Shown: positions 42,723 to 52,944 of the stretch, piece after piece | How positions within the stretch are numbered: position 1 is the first letter of the stretch | Layout: every line of letters begins with the position of its first letter | Assembly: GCA_014360825.1 (NCBI GenBank) | Contig: JACIWT010000003.1 | Span: forward strand, 1 to 64,000 | Length of the DNA stretch: 64,000 nt | DNA from: Chloroflexota bacterium | GTDB lineage: Bacteria > Chloroflexota > Anaerolineae > UBA2200 > JACIWT01 | Direction of reading: 5' to 3' | Notes under the pieces: model-generated | Told to the model about the DNA's origin: nothing | What the model saw: the letters and a program-made list of their open reading frames with translations, nothing else | Database searches by the model: none | Program-made: the position numbers and the translations under genes

Positions 42723-44948
42723 CTATCTGACGGTGACAATAGCAAGTTCTATGTAGTCGCCCAGAGAACTACCATCCGCGCCTGTGATGTCCAGCCGCTC
42801 CCCCGTTTCCAATAGATACATGCCCACTCGCAGGTAGTATATGCCCGCTGGTGCATCGCTCTGTAGAGGGATCACGTATTCGTCGCGCACTACCTCATCG
42901 GGTGACCATAGGCTGGTCGGATATTCGCCGCCCAGAGGTTGGGAATCGTGCTGCCCCCAGACTTCTCCGTTGTCATCCTCGATGTGCGTGAACACGGTGT
43001 AATCTTTTTCGAGCGGGCGCAGACAACGCCAATACAATGTTAAAGGTACGGTTTCGCCCGCTCGCGCAACGGTGCGATCCAGATCATAGCCAACGAGCGC
43101 GATGGAATCACCTAACCTGACATCCGTTGCGTGAGCCGGATGATAGATGGGTGGTGTTTTCTCGATGAGTTTGAGCGTGGCGAGGATGGGGCTACTGACA
43201 GGACGACCACTGGCGTCGCGCACGGGCAAGACGCTGTATGTTTCCAGGTCGTATAGGCCGATCTCAACTTGCACCTTGGATGGCGTGATGGCTTCATCAG
43301 ATATTTGTACAGTGTAAATATCACGGACAATGTCGCCAGGCTGCCAGAGACTGGTGGGATATGTCCCGCGGCCTGGGTAACTATCGTGTTGTCCAATGGG
43401 CTGGCGTTTGTGCCCGAACAAGTGTACGAAGACGCTGTAATCTCTGCTCATGGGAGCGAGAGATTGCCAGTACACAGTAATGCGCAGCGAATCGCCAGGG
43501 TGTAGAGGAGAGCTCTCTATTTGATAGCCCAACAGGCACATTGCATTATTGTAGGTGTAGCCCACATGTTGCACCGAGGCCGGCACATCCTCCGGGCAGA
43601 GGATGGCGGGTCGGGCGTAAGCCGGTTGGATGAAAGCCCATGGGCAGATAGCAGTGATGAAGAAGAGGACCGCCGACAACACAACAAGCAGCCAGCGGTG
43701 GTAACGAGCGGACACCCATTCTTCCAGCCCGCGGTACATAAGAATAGCGATGGCTGCACCGGCTGGATAAAGCAGACGCCCTTGGCTGGCGGGCACCAAC
43801 ATGGTCCAGCGGATCAGCCCCGCTCCGATAATCAGCATCCAACTGAAGGTAATGCCTACCTCGCCGCGCATACCCTGTCGTGGCCGGCGCGCCAAAGCCA
43901 ATCCCAGGCCAGCCACGGCAGCTATCGCAAGCAGGTCGAACGCCAGATACTGCCAACGGTCGACCAAAATCTGAAACCAGCCGAAAAGTGCCCAATAGGA
44001 CATCCGAAGGCCACGAACTTCACCCCATAGTGCATCGGGCCTTGGCAGGGCAGTCCGCCGCCCGAAGACGTCCAGCATGACGTTGAGGCCGGTGAAGTCG
44101 CCGTACAGCGCGAAATTACGCACATACCACCAGCCGGCTAAAGCGAGGGCAATCAGCCCAGCGAGGGCCGCACCAGACAGTACACTAGCCCCCTCTCGCC
44201 GCCACAAAGCAATAGTTACCAGAATCGCCAATATCGCCAACCCCAACCCGCTCAGTTTGGCCAATCCTGCCAATCCCACCAACATCCCAAGGGCTATCCA
44301 ACGCCGCCAAGATGGCCCATGCCGCCAAATGCGAACTAACAGCCAGAGGCCCATTGTGCATAAAGCGATGACGGCATTGTCATTGTTCACGGCACTGCTG
44401 ATGAAAACGAACTGCGGCGTGAAAGCCAGAAGCATCGCTGCGCCCAAAGCGGTGTATTTTCTTTGCGGAAAAATCTCTCGTGCCAGAAGGTAAGTGAAAA
44501 GCACGGTGGTCGAGCCTAGGGCGAGGGAGAATAGTCGCAGGATGTGCACAGCCAGCGGCACGCCATGCCAGGGAAAATCCTCGTCGCGGGTGTGAATGAA
44601 GACGTTGATGTTGTCTTCTGTGCCTGGGATACCTACTTTGGCATGTGGGTTCCGCCAGCCCATCCTTTCGATGCTACCCGTTTCGATCCAGAAAGTCAGG
44701 GCCGCACCTGCTGCGTAGTACAACGGGGGCTGGCTACCCTCTTGCTTCCATGCCGTCTCGCGGTCAGGACTCTGCACCGGGAGTCCGCCGCCGTCGGCCA
44801 GATGCTGGATGTAGGCATAGTGCTCCGACTCATCGGGCGCCTCGAAGACCGGCGTGACCACGCCGTAGGTCAGACCAAGTATCCAAAAGACGAGTATCAG
44901 CAGAGCAATGCCCTGGTGTTCACACCAGTGTTTAAATCTCATCTTCAT
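42723..44948 (-). CDS. GT39-like glycosyltransferase with two C-terminal beta modules
   Basis: The 741-residue protein has about 11-12 membrane helices and the acidic motif FEAPDESEHYAYIQHL after the first helix, with a GSQPPLYY segment shared with the 47769 protein. Two shared modules lie at about 488-574 and 634-722 (YWQSLAPMSRDYSVFVHL; YWRCLRPLEKDYTVFTHI). It is a tandem paralog of 47769 with 44953 between them. The ATG is at 44948, four bases after the neighbour's stop. Function inferred as external sugar transfer from a polyprenyl carrier. Confidence 0.83.
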   Translation of the reverse strand: MKMRFKHWCEHQGIALLILVFWILGLTYGVVTPVFEAPDESEHYAYIQHLADGGGLPVQSPDRETAWKQEGSQPPLYYAAGAALTFWIETGSIERMGWRNPHAKVGIPGTEDNINVFIHTRDEDFPWHGVPLAVHILRLFSLALGSTTVLFTYLLAREIFPQRKYTALGAAMLLAFTPQFVFISSAVNNDNAVIALCTMGLWLLVRIWRHGPSWRRWIALGMLVGLAGLAKLSGLGLAILAILVTIALWRREGASVLSGAALAGLIALALAGWWYVRNFALYGDFTGLNVMLDVFGRRTALPRPDALWGEVRGLRMSYWALFGWFQILVDRWQYLAFDLLAIAAVAGLGLALARRPRQGMRGEVGITFSWMLIIGAGLIRWTMLVPASQGRLLYPAGAAIAILMYRGLEEWVSARYHRWLLVVLSAVLFFITAICPWAFIQPAYARPAILCPEDVPASVQHVGYTYNNAMCLLGYQIESSPLHPGDSLRITVYWQSLAPMSRDYSVFVHLFGHKRQPIGQHDSYPGRGTYPTSLWQPGDIVRDIYTVQISDEAITPSKVQVEIGLYDLETYSVLPVRDASGRPVSSPILATLKLIEKTPPIYHPAHATDVRLGDSIALVGYDLDRTVARAGETVPLTLYWRCLRPLEKDYTVFTHIEDDNGEVWGQHDSQPLGGEYPTSLWSPDEVVRDEYVIPLQSDAPAGIYYLRVGMYLLETGERLDITGADGSSLGDYIELAIVTVR

Positions 44949-44952
44949 CTGT

Positions 44953-47772
44953 TCAGCGGGTTACGACTAAACCCACACCCAGTAGGGCGCGGCTGTCCAG
45001 TCGTTCACCCCGCTCGTTGACAACGTAAAGTCGGTCACCTGACAACCGCTGATATAAACCAATTTCCAAGTACAAAGGACCAGGAGGCGTGTCCGGCGCG
45101 ATAGTCAGAGCGTATTCATCCTTCACTACCTCTCCGGGCGCCCAGAAAAGCGTGGAGTAACCGTCCTGGGGTAGTTTATCATGCTGCCCCCGGATCTGGC
45201 TCCCGCTATCGAGCAAATGTGTGAACACTGTGTAGTGGCCAAAAACTCTCTTTTGGGGCTGCCAATACAAAGTCAGGTGTATCGTCCCCCCGGGTACAGC
45301 AGTGAAGAGTGAAGACTTATCGCTCTCTCGTGGCTCTGCCACATCGAATCCCAAAAGCCGAATGGATTGTTCGAATGTGGTATTCAACTTGTAGGACATT
45401 GGGGGGACTGTGAACGCCCTCGGACGCGTCTCTACAACGATCGTTAAGGGCAAACGACGCGGGTCTCCGTCTTCTGGTGTGACTACCGCATAGTATATAC
45501 CGGGTTGAGTGCGGTAGTCCACCAGGAACAGGTGTTGGCTGTAACCACTCTCGTTAACGCATTGGAGCGGCAACTCAGTCCAGGGTTTCCATCGGTATCC
45601 CTCATCGTCGTGATTGCGAAGTTCCAAGCAAACAGACTGTGGGGGTAGTGACCTCATCGTGCCAATCCATTCGAGTTGGATGATAAGGCTGTCTCGGTAA
45701 TGCAATTTGGTGTACCCATCCCGGTTTATCCTGCCCCCAACTGAACTGTAGCCGCTCAATGTCAGTCCGTTCCCCACATCCAGGTCTAACGTTTGACCCT
45801 TCGCGTGATGGCTTATCTCCTTCTCGACCTCTAATGAGCCGATGACGACCTGCGACACAGCCCCGGCCTCCCGCATAGGCCGAGCGAGTAGCACCTGGGC
45901 GTTGTCCGCATTCCATAAGGAGAGTTCCAGGAAATATGTTCCTCCCACCAAATTTGGCGGCAGCAAGAGCACGTGAGCGTCTTCCACATAATCGCCGGCA
46001 TCCCAGGCAGATGTGGGGTAACGCCCCTGGGCCATCTGCTGTGCGGAGATGGCATAGACACCACCGCCATCTACCAAACTCAGTTGTGTCACGATGTCGC
46101 AGTCCATTGTGGCACTAGCGTGCCAGTATAATGTTACCTCTACTTCCCCGCCTGGACGTGCCTCGGTGTCGGTAGAATAACCCAGGAGGGTGGGTCCACC
46201 TTCGAATTCCACCTGGCAAAGGTGTTGAATCGTATGGGCGGGGAATGGAGTGGTGCGCACCGGCAGACTGGGCCCGTAGGCCGGCAATAAGAAAGCATGA
46301 AGGCAGACGGCTGAGAGAAGGCATAGCGCCCCGCCAATACCAGCCGTCAAGCACATCCCCCGCTTCTGGCCTGCCCACTCCCACAGGCCGACGAAGAGCA
46401 ATATGGCGAAACCGGAGATAGCCGGAAAGAGGTGCCGGCCTTGGGCTGTGTCAGGCAGGCGAGCCATGACTCCGTAGAACATAGCCTCTACGCCCAAGAA
46501 TGCCAGGAATTGGAGGGCCAACAGTCCGAATGTCAGACCCCGATCACCCAGCCCCTGGCGTTGGAGATGGCGACAGGCGCGAACCAATAGCCCCACTAAG
46601 GCCAGCACACATAGGGATGCGACCACAAGATATACCCAACTGTCCGCCTGCACCGTCATTGGACCGTAAAAAGCCCAGAACGATTTAAAAAGCAGACTTG
46701 CCCAACGCGCTGGCTCGTGTCGGAAAAAGGAGATAATTGCTCCTGGAAAAGCAGTCAGGCCGGCGCCTGCTGTCCCCTCGCCCACAGAAGTGAACCAACG
46801 CTCCATATGCACTACATCCAACCAAAGCAAGAATGCTGGTAGTCCACTGCTAATCGGTGTTTGCTCGGATAAAGGGCGGATATACGACAACCACGGCCCA
46901 GCGATCACCATGCTCAACACTACGGTGCACATCCCCCCGATGGTCAATTCTCGCACCGATCGGCGCCGGAAAGAGGCGACCGCGATCACTAGCAGTGCCA
47001 AAGGCAAGAGCACCAAGGTATAGAACTTGGTCAGGCGCGTCAAGCCCAGAAGAATGCCCAACGCGACATAATCCAGAGTTCTCCGTTCTCCCTTGAGGAT
47101 ACGCACCAGAACAAGCAGTACCAGAGACGATAGAGCAATCGCTAGGTTGTCGTTGTTGATCATTGCGCTGATATATATGAACTGGGGAACGAACGCATTG
47201 ATGGCCGCGGCCCCCGCTGCAACCCATGGCTCATCGGGATAGAATTGGCGGGCGATGGCATAAGTGGTAACAATGGTAACAACGCCGAAAATGGTTGAAA
47301 GTAGACGAACCAGGTGCCATGACAACACGACGCCCCGATAAGGTAAGCCCTCGTCGGCGGTGTGCATAACCGCATGCTCAATCAGCACTTCGCTTGGAAT
47401 ACTGTGGCGCGGGTAGAGATTAGGGTCAAGAAGTTTGAGCGTAGGGCCATCCGAAGTATCCACCCAAGCGGTCGCGATCGCGCCTATGATGTGATAGAGG
47501 GGCGGTTCGTGCCCTTTATAGCCTGCTGTGGCGCGCTCACTGGCCGTCTGGGGCAGCCGGTGGATCTGGAGGATGTACTGGATGAACTGGAAGTGGGCCA
47601 GTTCGTCTGGAGCTTCGCCCAAGGGAACCGTTATATTGTAAACCAAACAGAGGGCGAGGAACGCCATCAGGATAGCGAGCAATATCCAGTGCCGAGATAG
47701 ATGGGTCAGTATTCCTGGCGAAACATTTGGCATAGGGAATTCTCTTCGTCCCATCGCTACGCCTCGGCTCAC
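44953..47772 (-). CDS. GT39-like glycosyltransferase with three C-terminal beta modules
   Basis: The 939-residue protein has a GT39-type membrane part (about 12 helices, residues 25-480) with GEAPDELAHFQFIQYIL in the first loop. Three modules follow at about 542-626, 694-775 (strongly diverged) and 830-917. Its middle region lies between two paralogs that are closer to each other. The frame starts at GTG 47772 (overlapping the previous stop, GTGA); ATGs at 47754 and 47733 are alternatives with slightly better ribosome sites. Confidence 0.82.
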   Translation of the reverse strand: MSRGVAMGRREFPMPNVSPGILTHLSRHWILLAILMAFLALCLVYNITVPLGEAPDELAHFQFIQYILQIHRLPQTASERATAGYKGHEPPLYHIIGAIATAWVDTSDGPTLKLLDPNLYPRHSIPSEVLIEHAVMHTADEGLPYRGVVLSWHLVRLLSTIFGVVTIVTTYAIARQFYPDEPWVAAGAAAINAFVPQFIYISAMINNDNLAIALSSLVLLVLVRILKGERRTLDYVALGILLGLTRLTKFYTLVLLPLALLVIAVASFRRRSVRELTIGGMCTVVLSMVIAGPWLSYIRPLSEQTPISSGLPAFLLWLDVVHMERWFTSVGEGTAGAGLTAFPGAIISFFRHEPARWASLLFKSFWAFYGPMTVQADSWVYLVVASLCVLALVGLLVRACRHLQRQGLGDRGLTFGLLALQFLAFLGVEAMFYGVMARLPDTAQGRHLFPAISGFAILLFVGLWEWAGQKRGMCLTAGIGGALCLLSAVCLHAFLLPAYGPSLPVRTTPFPAHTIQHLCQVEFEGGPTLLGYSTDTEARPGGEVEVTLYWHASATMDCDIVTQLSLVDGGGVYAISAQQMAQGRYPTSAWDAGDYVEDAHVLLLPPNLVGGTYFLELSLWNADNAQVLLARPMREAGAVSQVVIGSLEVEKEISHHAKGQTLDLDVGNGLTLSGYSSVGGRINRDGYTKLHYRDSLIIQLEWIGTMRSLPPQSVCLELRNHDDEGYRWKPWTELPLQCVNESGYSQHLFLVDYRTQPGIYYAVVTPEDGDPRRLPLTIVVETRPRAFTVPPMSYKLNTTFEQSIRLLGFDVAEPRESDKSSLFTAVPGGTIHLTLYWQPQKRVFGHYTVFTHLLDSGSQIRGQHDKLPQDGYSTLFWAPGEVVKDEYALTIAPDTPPGPLYLEIGLYQRLSGDRLYVVNERGERLDSRALLGVGLVVTR

Positions 47773-50018
47773 GATTCGGCGGGCAAAACCCGCACTTTGC
47801 TCAGGAACGCGCGGTCATCCACCACTTGGCCGCCTTCCCCCAGTACACTAAGGCGTTTTTCGCCCAGGTAAAATCCTATCTCAATCTCGTAAACTCCAGC
47901 CGGCGTCTGGTCATTCAATCTCAATTCATAGTGATCCTCGATAACCTGACCTGGCACCCAGGTGGAGGTAGGCGCATTACCGCCCTGCGGCCAACTGTCC
48001 ATCTGTGCCCAGATACTGTTATTGGGACCTAAAACGTGGGTGAAAACGCTGTAATTGTCCCGTACAGGGCGGAGGCATTTCCAGAACAGCGTTAGGTGAA
48101 AGGTTTCGCCTGGTCGGGCTACCTGGCGGTCTAGATCATAGCCAACCAGCGCAATGCAGTTGTCGAAATTGATATACACGGGATTTGGAATGCCCTCCTG
48201 AGGGCTAACCGCAATGGTAATCTCGCCGAATCGCACGTGATCACCGACAGGTTTTCCCTCTATGTAGGCAGGCAGACGTTGGCCAGTTTCTACTGTGTAC
48301 AGGCCTACCTCAACCTGTGCCGCTTCTGTGGCGAGTGCCACCGGAGATACCTTGAGGGCATAGGTATCCCGAATAGTATCCCCTGGCTTCCACAGGGTGG
48401 TAGGGAATTTTCCCAACCCGGGGTATGTGTCCCTCTGGCCGAGGATCAAATCGCCTGGCGCCAGCAGGTGCACGAAAACGCTATAATTGCGCTCCATCTC
48501 TTTTTGTGCTTGCCAGTATAGTGTCACCTCGAGCCAGTCGCCGGGTCCCACTGCATCCGCACTTAATTCGTAGCCCAGCAGGGTAATCTCGTCGTTGAAT
48601 GAGACGTGCAGTGGATTGAGAATGGCGGCTGTTTCTGTCGGTGATAGGAGAGCAGGCCTGGCGTAGGCAGGGGCAATGTATATGAAGGGAGCAACGATCG
48701 CAATGGCGAACATAAGCGCAGCCAAAGCCGCCATGCTCCATGGCCGGACACGTGGTGGCGACAGATGCCACAAACCGAGCGCCACGATAAAGGCAATACA
48801 GGGCAGGGCAGGGAAGAGGTGTCGCCCTTGCGACGCTATTGTCATCAGGGTCCAGCGCACGAAAGAGGCGAAAAGGATGATAGGCCAGGCCATAAGCAGG
48901 GTGATTTTCAGCCAACGTTCGGTGTGGAAACGCCGCTGTAGCCAGGCCCAGACCAGCGCTAAGACACAACTGAGCACGCCGATCTCAGCAATCGCTGTCA
49001 GCAGTTGATAGATCCAATGGGCCATCGGTACATTCACTCCGCCGAAAAAGCCCCAGAACGACATAATGAATCCCCAGCGCTCCCCCCACAACTGAAGCAA
49101 AGTGGGCGTTGGGTGACGCGGCCCGGCAATGGTAACGAAGACATTGAGGCCCGTGAAATCACCATAGAGCAGCCAATTGCGAATGTACCACCAGCCGGCC
49201 ACCACTGTCACGCAGGAGAAGACAATAGCACATCCTCGAACCAGGAAGGACCATTCTTTTCGCTGCCAACTTACCAATATCAGCGCCAACATTGCCAATG
49301 GCAACAAACCCAGCCCACTCAGTTTCGAAAGCGCCGCCAACCCGATGACCAAGCCCAATAATGCCAGATGGCCGCATCCCGCCCAGCGCTGAGATACCAG
49401 ACGCACCATCATCCATACCGCAACAGCGCATAGGGCTGTGGCCAGGGTATCGTTATTCACTGATCCGCTAATGAAAAGGAACATAGGATTGAAGGCCGTG
49501 AAAGCCGCCGCGCCCACTGCCAGGGGTTCCCTCTCGGGGAATACTTCAACGCAGATGCGATAGGTACACCACACGGTCACTAGCCCCACGAAGACACTGA
49601 GTGCGCGGATGATGTGCACTGCCAGCACTGTCCCTTGGTAGGGAAATCTCTCGCGATCAGTATGCACTATCATGTTGATATTGCCGTCGGGGGTGGGAAT
49701 GCCGATGTCTGCGTGAGGATTGCGCCACAGTATTTCACTAAGGTCGCTCGTGTCAATCCAGAAGGTAGCAAGTGCGGCCACGGCGTAATACAAAGGAGGC
49801 TGGCTGCCTTCCTGTCGCCAGAGTTGCTGGGCCGTCGGGTCCTGAATGGGCAGGCCATGCCCGTCAGCAATGTGTTTGACAAATGGATAGTGCCACAGTT
49901 CATCTGAAGCCTCGAAAATGGGCGTGACCACACTGTAAATAAGCCCCAGAAGCACGTAAGCACTTAGTACCGAAATGATAGCCCAGTGTGTTTTCCACTC
50001 AGCGCGCCAGGACGGCAC
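47769..50018 (-). CDS. GT39-like glycosyltransferase with two C-terminal beta modules
   Basis: The 749-residue protein has about 11-12 helices and the motif FEASDELWHYPFVKHI with GSQPPLYY close by, very like 42723. Two modules lie at about 494-583 and 639-726 (YWQAQKEMERNYSVFVHLL; FWKCLRPVRDNYSVFTHVL). I place the start at GTG 50018 because GGAGG lies six bases upstream; the open frame to TTG 50045 lacks such a site. The start lies 20 bp inside the GT4 gene upstream, so the two are coupled. Confidence 0.83.
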   Translation of the reverse strand: MPSWRAEWKTHWAIISVLSAYVLLGLIYSVVTPIFEASDELWHYPFVKHIADGHGLPIQDPTAQQLWRQEGSQPPLYYAVAALATFWIDTSDLSEILWRNPHADIGIPTPDGNINMIVHTDRERFPYQGTVLAVHIIRALSVFVGLVTVWCTYRICVEVFPEREPLAVGAAAFTAFNPMFLFISGSVNNDTLATALCAVAVWMMVRLVSQRWAGCGHLALLGLVIGLAALSKLSGLGLLPLAMLALILVSWQRKEWSFLVRGCAIVFSCVTVVAGWWYIRNWLLYGDFTGLNVFVTIAGPRHPTPTLLQLWGERWGFIMSFWGFFGGVNVPMAHWIYQLLTAIAEIGVLSCVLALVWAWLQRRFHTERWLKITLLMAWPIILFASFVRWTLMTIASQGRHLFPALPCIAFIVALGLWHLSPPRVRPWSMAALAALMFAIAIVAPFIYIAPAYARPALLSPTETAAILNPLHVSFNDEITLLGYELSADAVGPGDWLEVTLYWQAQKEMERNYSVFVHLLAPGDLILGQRDTYPGLGKFPTTLWKPGDTIRDTYALKVSPVALATEAAQVEVGLYTVETGQRLPAYIEGKPVGDHVRFGEITIAVSPQEGIPNPVYINFDNCIALVGYDLDRQVARPGETFHLTLFWKCLRPVRDNYSVFTHVLGPNNSIWAQMDSWPQGGNAPTSTWVPGQVIEDHYELRLNDQTPAGVYEIEIGFYLGEKRLSVLGEGGQVVDDRAFLSKVRVLPAES

Positions 50019-51159
50019 GGTAAACCTCCAGCGTCTGCTGTGCAATTTTCTCCCAGCGGAATAACTCCGACAACTTGCGCGCCCCTTCCCTCAGCCTTTG
50101 CCGAACTTGTGGATCGCTCATCAGCGTTGTAACTCGCGCGGCGATCGCCTCCGCATCATCTACGGAGACCAGGGCCACGTTTTCTCCATCAACCAGTTCC
50201 GGCGTCTCGACCTGTGGGTATGTAGTGACAATGGGCAACCCATGGGCCAGTGCGGCCATGAAACTACCGCGTCGGAAACTGGCACCATCGCGGTATGGAA
50301 GCACCACGACATCTGTTGCCAACAGGTTCGCTGATACCTCTTCGGCAGGTGTGTACCCCGTCCACTGGACTCGTTTGCGCAACCCTGATTCTTCTATGAG
50401 CCGGTCAATGCCTGCGGCGTAAGCGATGTTCGTCGGGTCACTTGAACCAGTGCGCCCACCTATCATGAGCAACATTGCTGGCTTTCCTGTGTCCACCAAT
50501 AACCTCAATGCTCGGATCAGCGTTTCCCCACCCTTGCTGGCGTTCAAAAAACCGAAATAGCCCAGGAGCCAATCCTCTGCCCGCACGCCCCAGCGCGCAC
50601 GCCAGGCATCTCGATTATAGTCAGCAGGCGGATGAGGGCAGATGTTGCTGCCGATTGGGATAAGGTGCGGTTCCCGAGGCCTCATCCATGCCCGAAGTTG
50701 TAGGAAATCCTCGCGGTTGGTAGCGATAGCTACCTGACTTTCCCGAGCCAATGCCTTGTTCACCCAGGCCCGCAAAGGCCCTGCCTTGGGGAAGAGATAT
50801 GGCACGCGCACGTCGTGAAATGTAACTACGATTGGCACGCGTCGCCTTACCCAGCGTGAAGCCAGTGGATACAAATTGATGGCTGGATGCAGGTGGTAGG
50901 CTGCTGTCTGGTACTGAATATGGACTACGTCGGCGTGCAGGGTTTGCACATATTGGTGGATCGCAGGCCAGCACCTCCACCCCCAGTTCGGAATGACGCG
51001 ATGCACTGGTAGTGGCTCCGAGGGTTCACTATCACCAACGCCCGTGACCACGACGATTTCAGCACCCAAACTGCACAGGGCACGACCTAACTCGCGGGTG
51101 AAATCGCCCACTCCACCTTGTTGTGGTGGGTATTCGGCGGTCAGCAGGACAACTCTCAC
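49999..51159 (-). CDS. GT4 family glycosyltransferase
   Basis: The 386-residue cytoplasmic GT-B enzyme begins RVVLLTAEYPPQQGGVGDF and has FGFLNASKGGETLIRAL at the start of its C-terminal domain and GASFRRGSFMAALAHG in the donor site. The open frame runs back to 51327, but GTG 51159 has AAAGGGGAT upstream and overlaps the preceding stop by four bases (GTGA). It likely adds a sugar to the lipid-linked glycan on the inner face; donor unknown. Confidence 0.85.
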   Translation of the reverse strand: MRVVLLTAEYPPQQGGVGDFTRELGRALCSLGAEIVVVTGVGDSEPSEPLPVHRVIPNWGWRCWPAIHQYVQTLHADVVHIQYQTAAYHLHPAINLYPLASRWVRRRVPIVVTFHDVRVPYLFPKAGPLRAWVNKALARESQVAIATNREDFLQLRAWMRPREPHLIPIGSNICPHPPADYNRDAWRARWGVRAEDWLLGYFGFLNASKGGETLIRALRLLVDTGKPAMLLMIGGRTGSSDPTNIAYAAGIDRLIEESGLRKRVQWTGYTPAEEVSANLLATDVVVLPYRDGASFRRGSFMAALAHGLPIVTTYPQVETPELVDGENVALVSVDDAEAIAARVTTLMSDPQVRQRLREGARKLSELFRWEKIAQQTLEVYRAVLAR

Positions 51160-52097
51160 GCTATCCCCTTTGTAGGAGTGCGCAGGCCTGAGCGGAGCAC
51201 CTGTGCATAGGCACGCACCCGCTCTGCCCTTAGCGACCGTTTGTGGCCGATCAGCCACTTCAGTCCCTCGAGGACCATCTGATAGAAATATGTGCCCAGC
51301 AAAAACCAACGTAGTATTTCGCCCCAAAGGCCAAAATACTTGCGGAAGTAATACACCTTGCTGCTCTGAAAATAGATGTGGCGCTGTGGCACTACCTGGC
51401 TACTCGAGCGGCCCTCGTAGTGTACTACCCGTGCCGACGGCAAGTAGACCACGTGCCAGCCACGTTTTACCAACCGATGGCACCAGTCCATCTCCTCAGA
51501 GTACATGAAAAAGCCCTCGTCCAGCGGTCCTACCTGATCAAGAGCCTCCCGTCGCATCATCAAGCACGCTCCCACCACCCAATCTACTTCTTGCTCTTCC
51601 TCATCAGAACGGTCCAAACAGTAATAACGGCTGAGGATGCGATTGTGCGGGAACCATTGCTGCAGGATCGTGCTTTCCAGGAAGGCGGTTGCCAGTGTGG
51701 GGAAACGACGCCGCGAAGACTGCACATGACCGTCGGGGTAGATTAGTCTGGGTCCAAGTGCGCCTACGCTGGGGTGTGCATCCATATAACGCACCATGGT
51801 CGAAAGGGCACCGTCTAACACCTCGGTGTCAGGATTGAGTAACAAGATATAGCGCCCCTTGGCGGTAGCAATGCCCTGGTTGTTCGCCGTTGTGAAACCC
51901 GCGTTGCGTTCGTTGGCGACCAGCTGCACTTGAGGGAAGCACTCCCTTACCATCTGAGGGCTGCCGTCCGTTGAGGCGTTATCCACCACGATGACCTCGA
52001 TCTCCAGTCCATCGCTGGCATGGAAGACCGATTCCAGGCAATGCGCCAAGAGATCTTTCACGTTCCAGTTCACTATCACTATAGAAAGGTCTATCAT
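51156..52097 (-). CDS. GT2 family glycosyltransferase (rhamnosyltransferase-like)
   Basis: The 313-residue inverting GT2 enzyme has SIVIVNWNVKDLLAHCL, VIVVDNASTDGS, metal motif LLNPDTEV, and EEMDWCHRLVKRGW with the probable catalytic base. A membrane-associated C-terminal segment follows. The paralog at 20024 shares this layout. The nearby rmd and gmd genes could supply GDP-deoxyhexose as donor, which is inference only. A gap of 64 bp separates it from tatD upstream. Confidence 0.85.
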   Translation of the reverse strand: MIDLSIVIVNWNVKDLLAHCLESVFHASDGLEIEVIVVDNASTDGSPQMVRECFPQVQLVANERNAGFTTANNQGIATAKGRYILLLNPDTEVLDGALSTMVRYMDAHPSVGALGPRLIYPDGHVQSSRRRFPTLATAFLESTILQQWFPHNRILSRYYCLDRSDEEEQEVDWVVGACLMMRREALDQVGPLDEGFFMYSEEMDWCHRLVKRGWHVVYLPSARVVHYEGRSSSQVVPQRHIYFQSSKVYYFRKYFGLWGEILRWFLLGTYFYQMVLEGLKWLIGHKRSLRAERVRAYAQVLRSGLRTPTKGIA

Positions 52098-52161
52098 ACC
52101 GGACCCCGCTGGAGATGGTTGCCGACAAGGGGTGTATGCAGTTCGCTCTGTGTGGATAGGC

Positions 52162-52944
52162 TCAAAAGCCGAAGAGACGGCGAGCGTTCACCGTTGTGGC
52201 CTGGGCGATTGATTGAAAAGAAATCCCCCGCGTTTCTGCTACCTTCGTGGCTATGAGGCGCAGATAAACGGGTTCATTGCGCCGACCCCGGTATGGCATC
52301 GGTGCCAGATAGGGACAGTCTGTCTCTACTAGCAATCGTTCTAACGGTACCCTCGCTATTACTTCTCGCAATCTAATCGCGTTCGGAAAGGTGACAGAAC
52401 CAGCGGTCGAAATGTAGAACCCCATTTGAATGGCTTCTTGGGCTGTCTCCAGGCTGCCAGAGAAACAGTGCATCACACCCTGTAGCCCTGCTCCGTCTGC
52501 CTGTAGCATCTCCAACACCTCTCGGTGTGCGTCTCGATCGTGAACGATAATGGGCAACCCCAATTCTTTGGCCATCCTTAGTTGTGCTCGGAAGGCGCGT
52601 CGCTGATCGGGGGCAGGCGACAAGTTACGGTAGAAGTCCAATCCAATTTCACCGATAGCGATCACTCGGGGATGCTTTGCCAATTGCCGTAATTCTTCCC
52701 AAGTCCTTTTGTCCGTTTCCTTTGCCTCATGAGGATGCACTCCCACTGCAGCGAATACGCCTTCATACGCCTCCGCAATCGCCACAGCGCTCTTACTGGA
52801 AGTGATATTTGTGCCCACAGTGATAATGAAATGCACGCCGGCCGCCACTGCGCGGCGGATGGTTTCTTCCAAATCGTGCTCGAACTGAGGATCATCTAAG
52901 TGGGCGTGTGTATCAACCAAGACAGGCACATCTGTGGTAGCCAC
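52162..52944 (-). CDS. tatD: TatD family metal-dependent hydrolase/DNase
   Basis: The 260-residue TIM-barrel hydrolase has metal ligands in VDTHAHLDDPQF, GEIGLDFYR, HDRDAH, HCFSGS and ETDCPYLAP. Family members are 3'-5' exonucleases with roles in DNA repair. The link to glycan genes is unclear; it may just be part of the transcript. The GTG start at 52944 shares its G with the stop of the phosphohexomutase gene (TAGTG). Confidence 0.92.
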   Translation of the reverse strand: MATTDVPVLVDTHAHLDDPQFEHDLEETIRRAVAAGVHFIITVGTNITSSKSAVAIAEAYEGVFAAVGVHPHEAKETDKRTWEELRQLAKHPRVIAIGEIGLDFYRNLSPAPDQRRAFRAQLRMAKELGLPIIVHDRDAHREVLEMLQADGAGLQGVMHCFSGSLETAQEAIQMGFYISTAGSVTFPNAIRLREVIARVPLERLLVETDCPYLAPMPYRGRRNEPVYLRLIATKVAETRGISFQSIAQATTVNARRLFGF

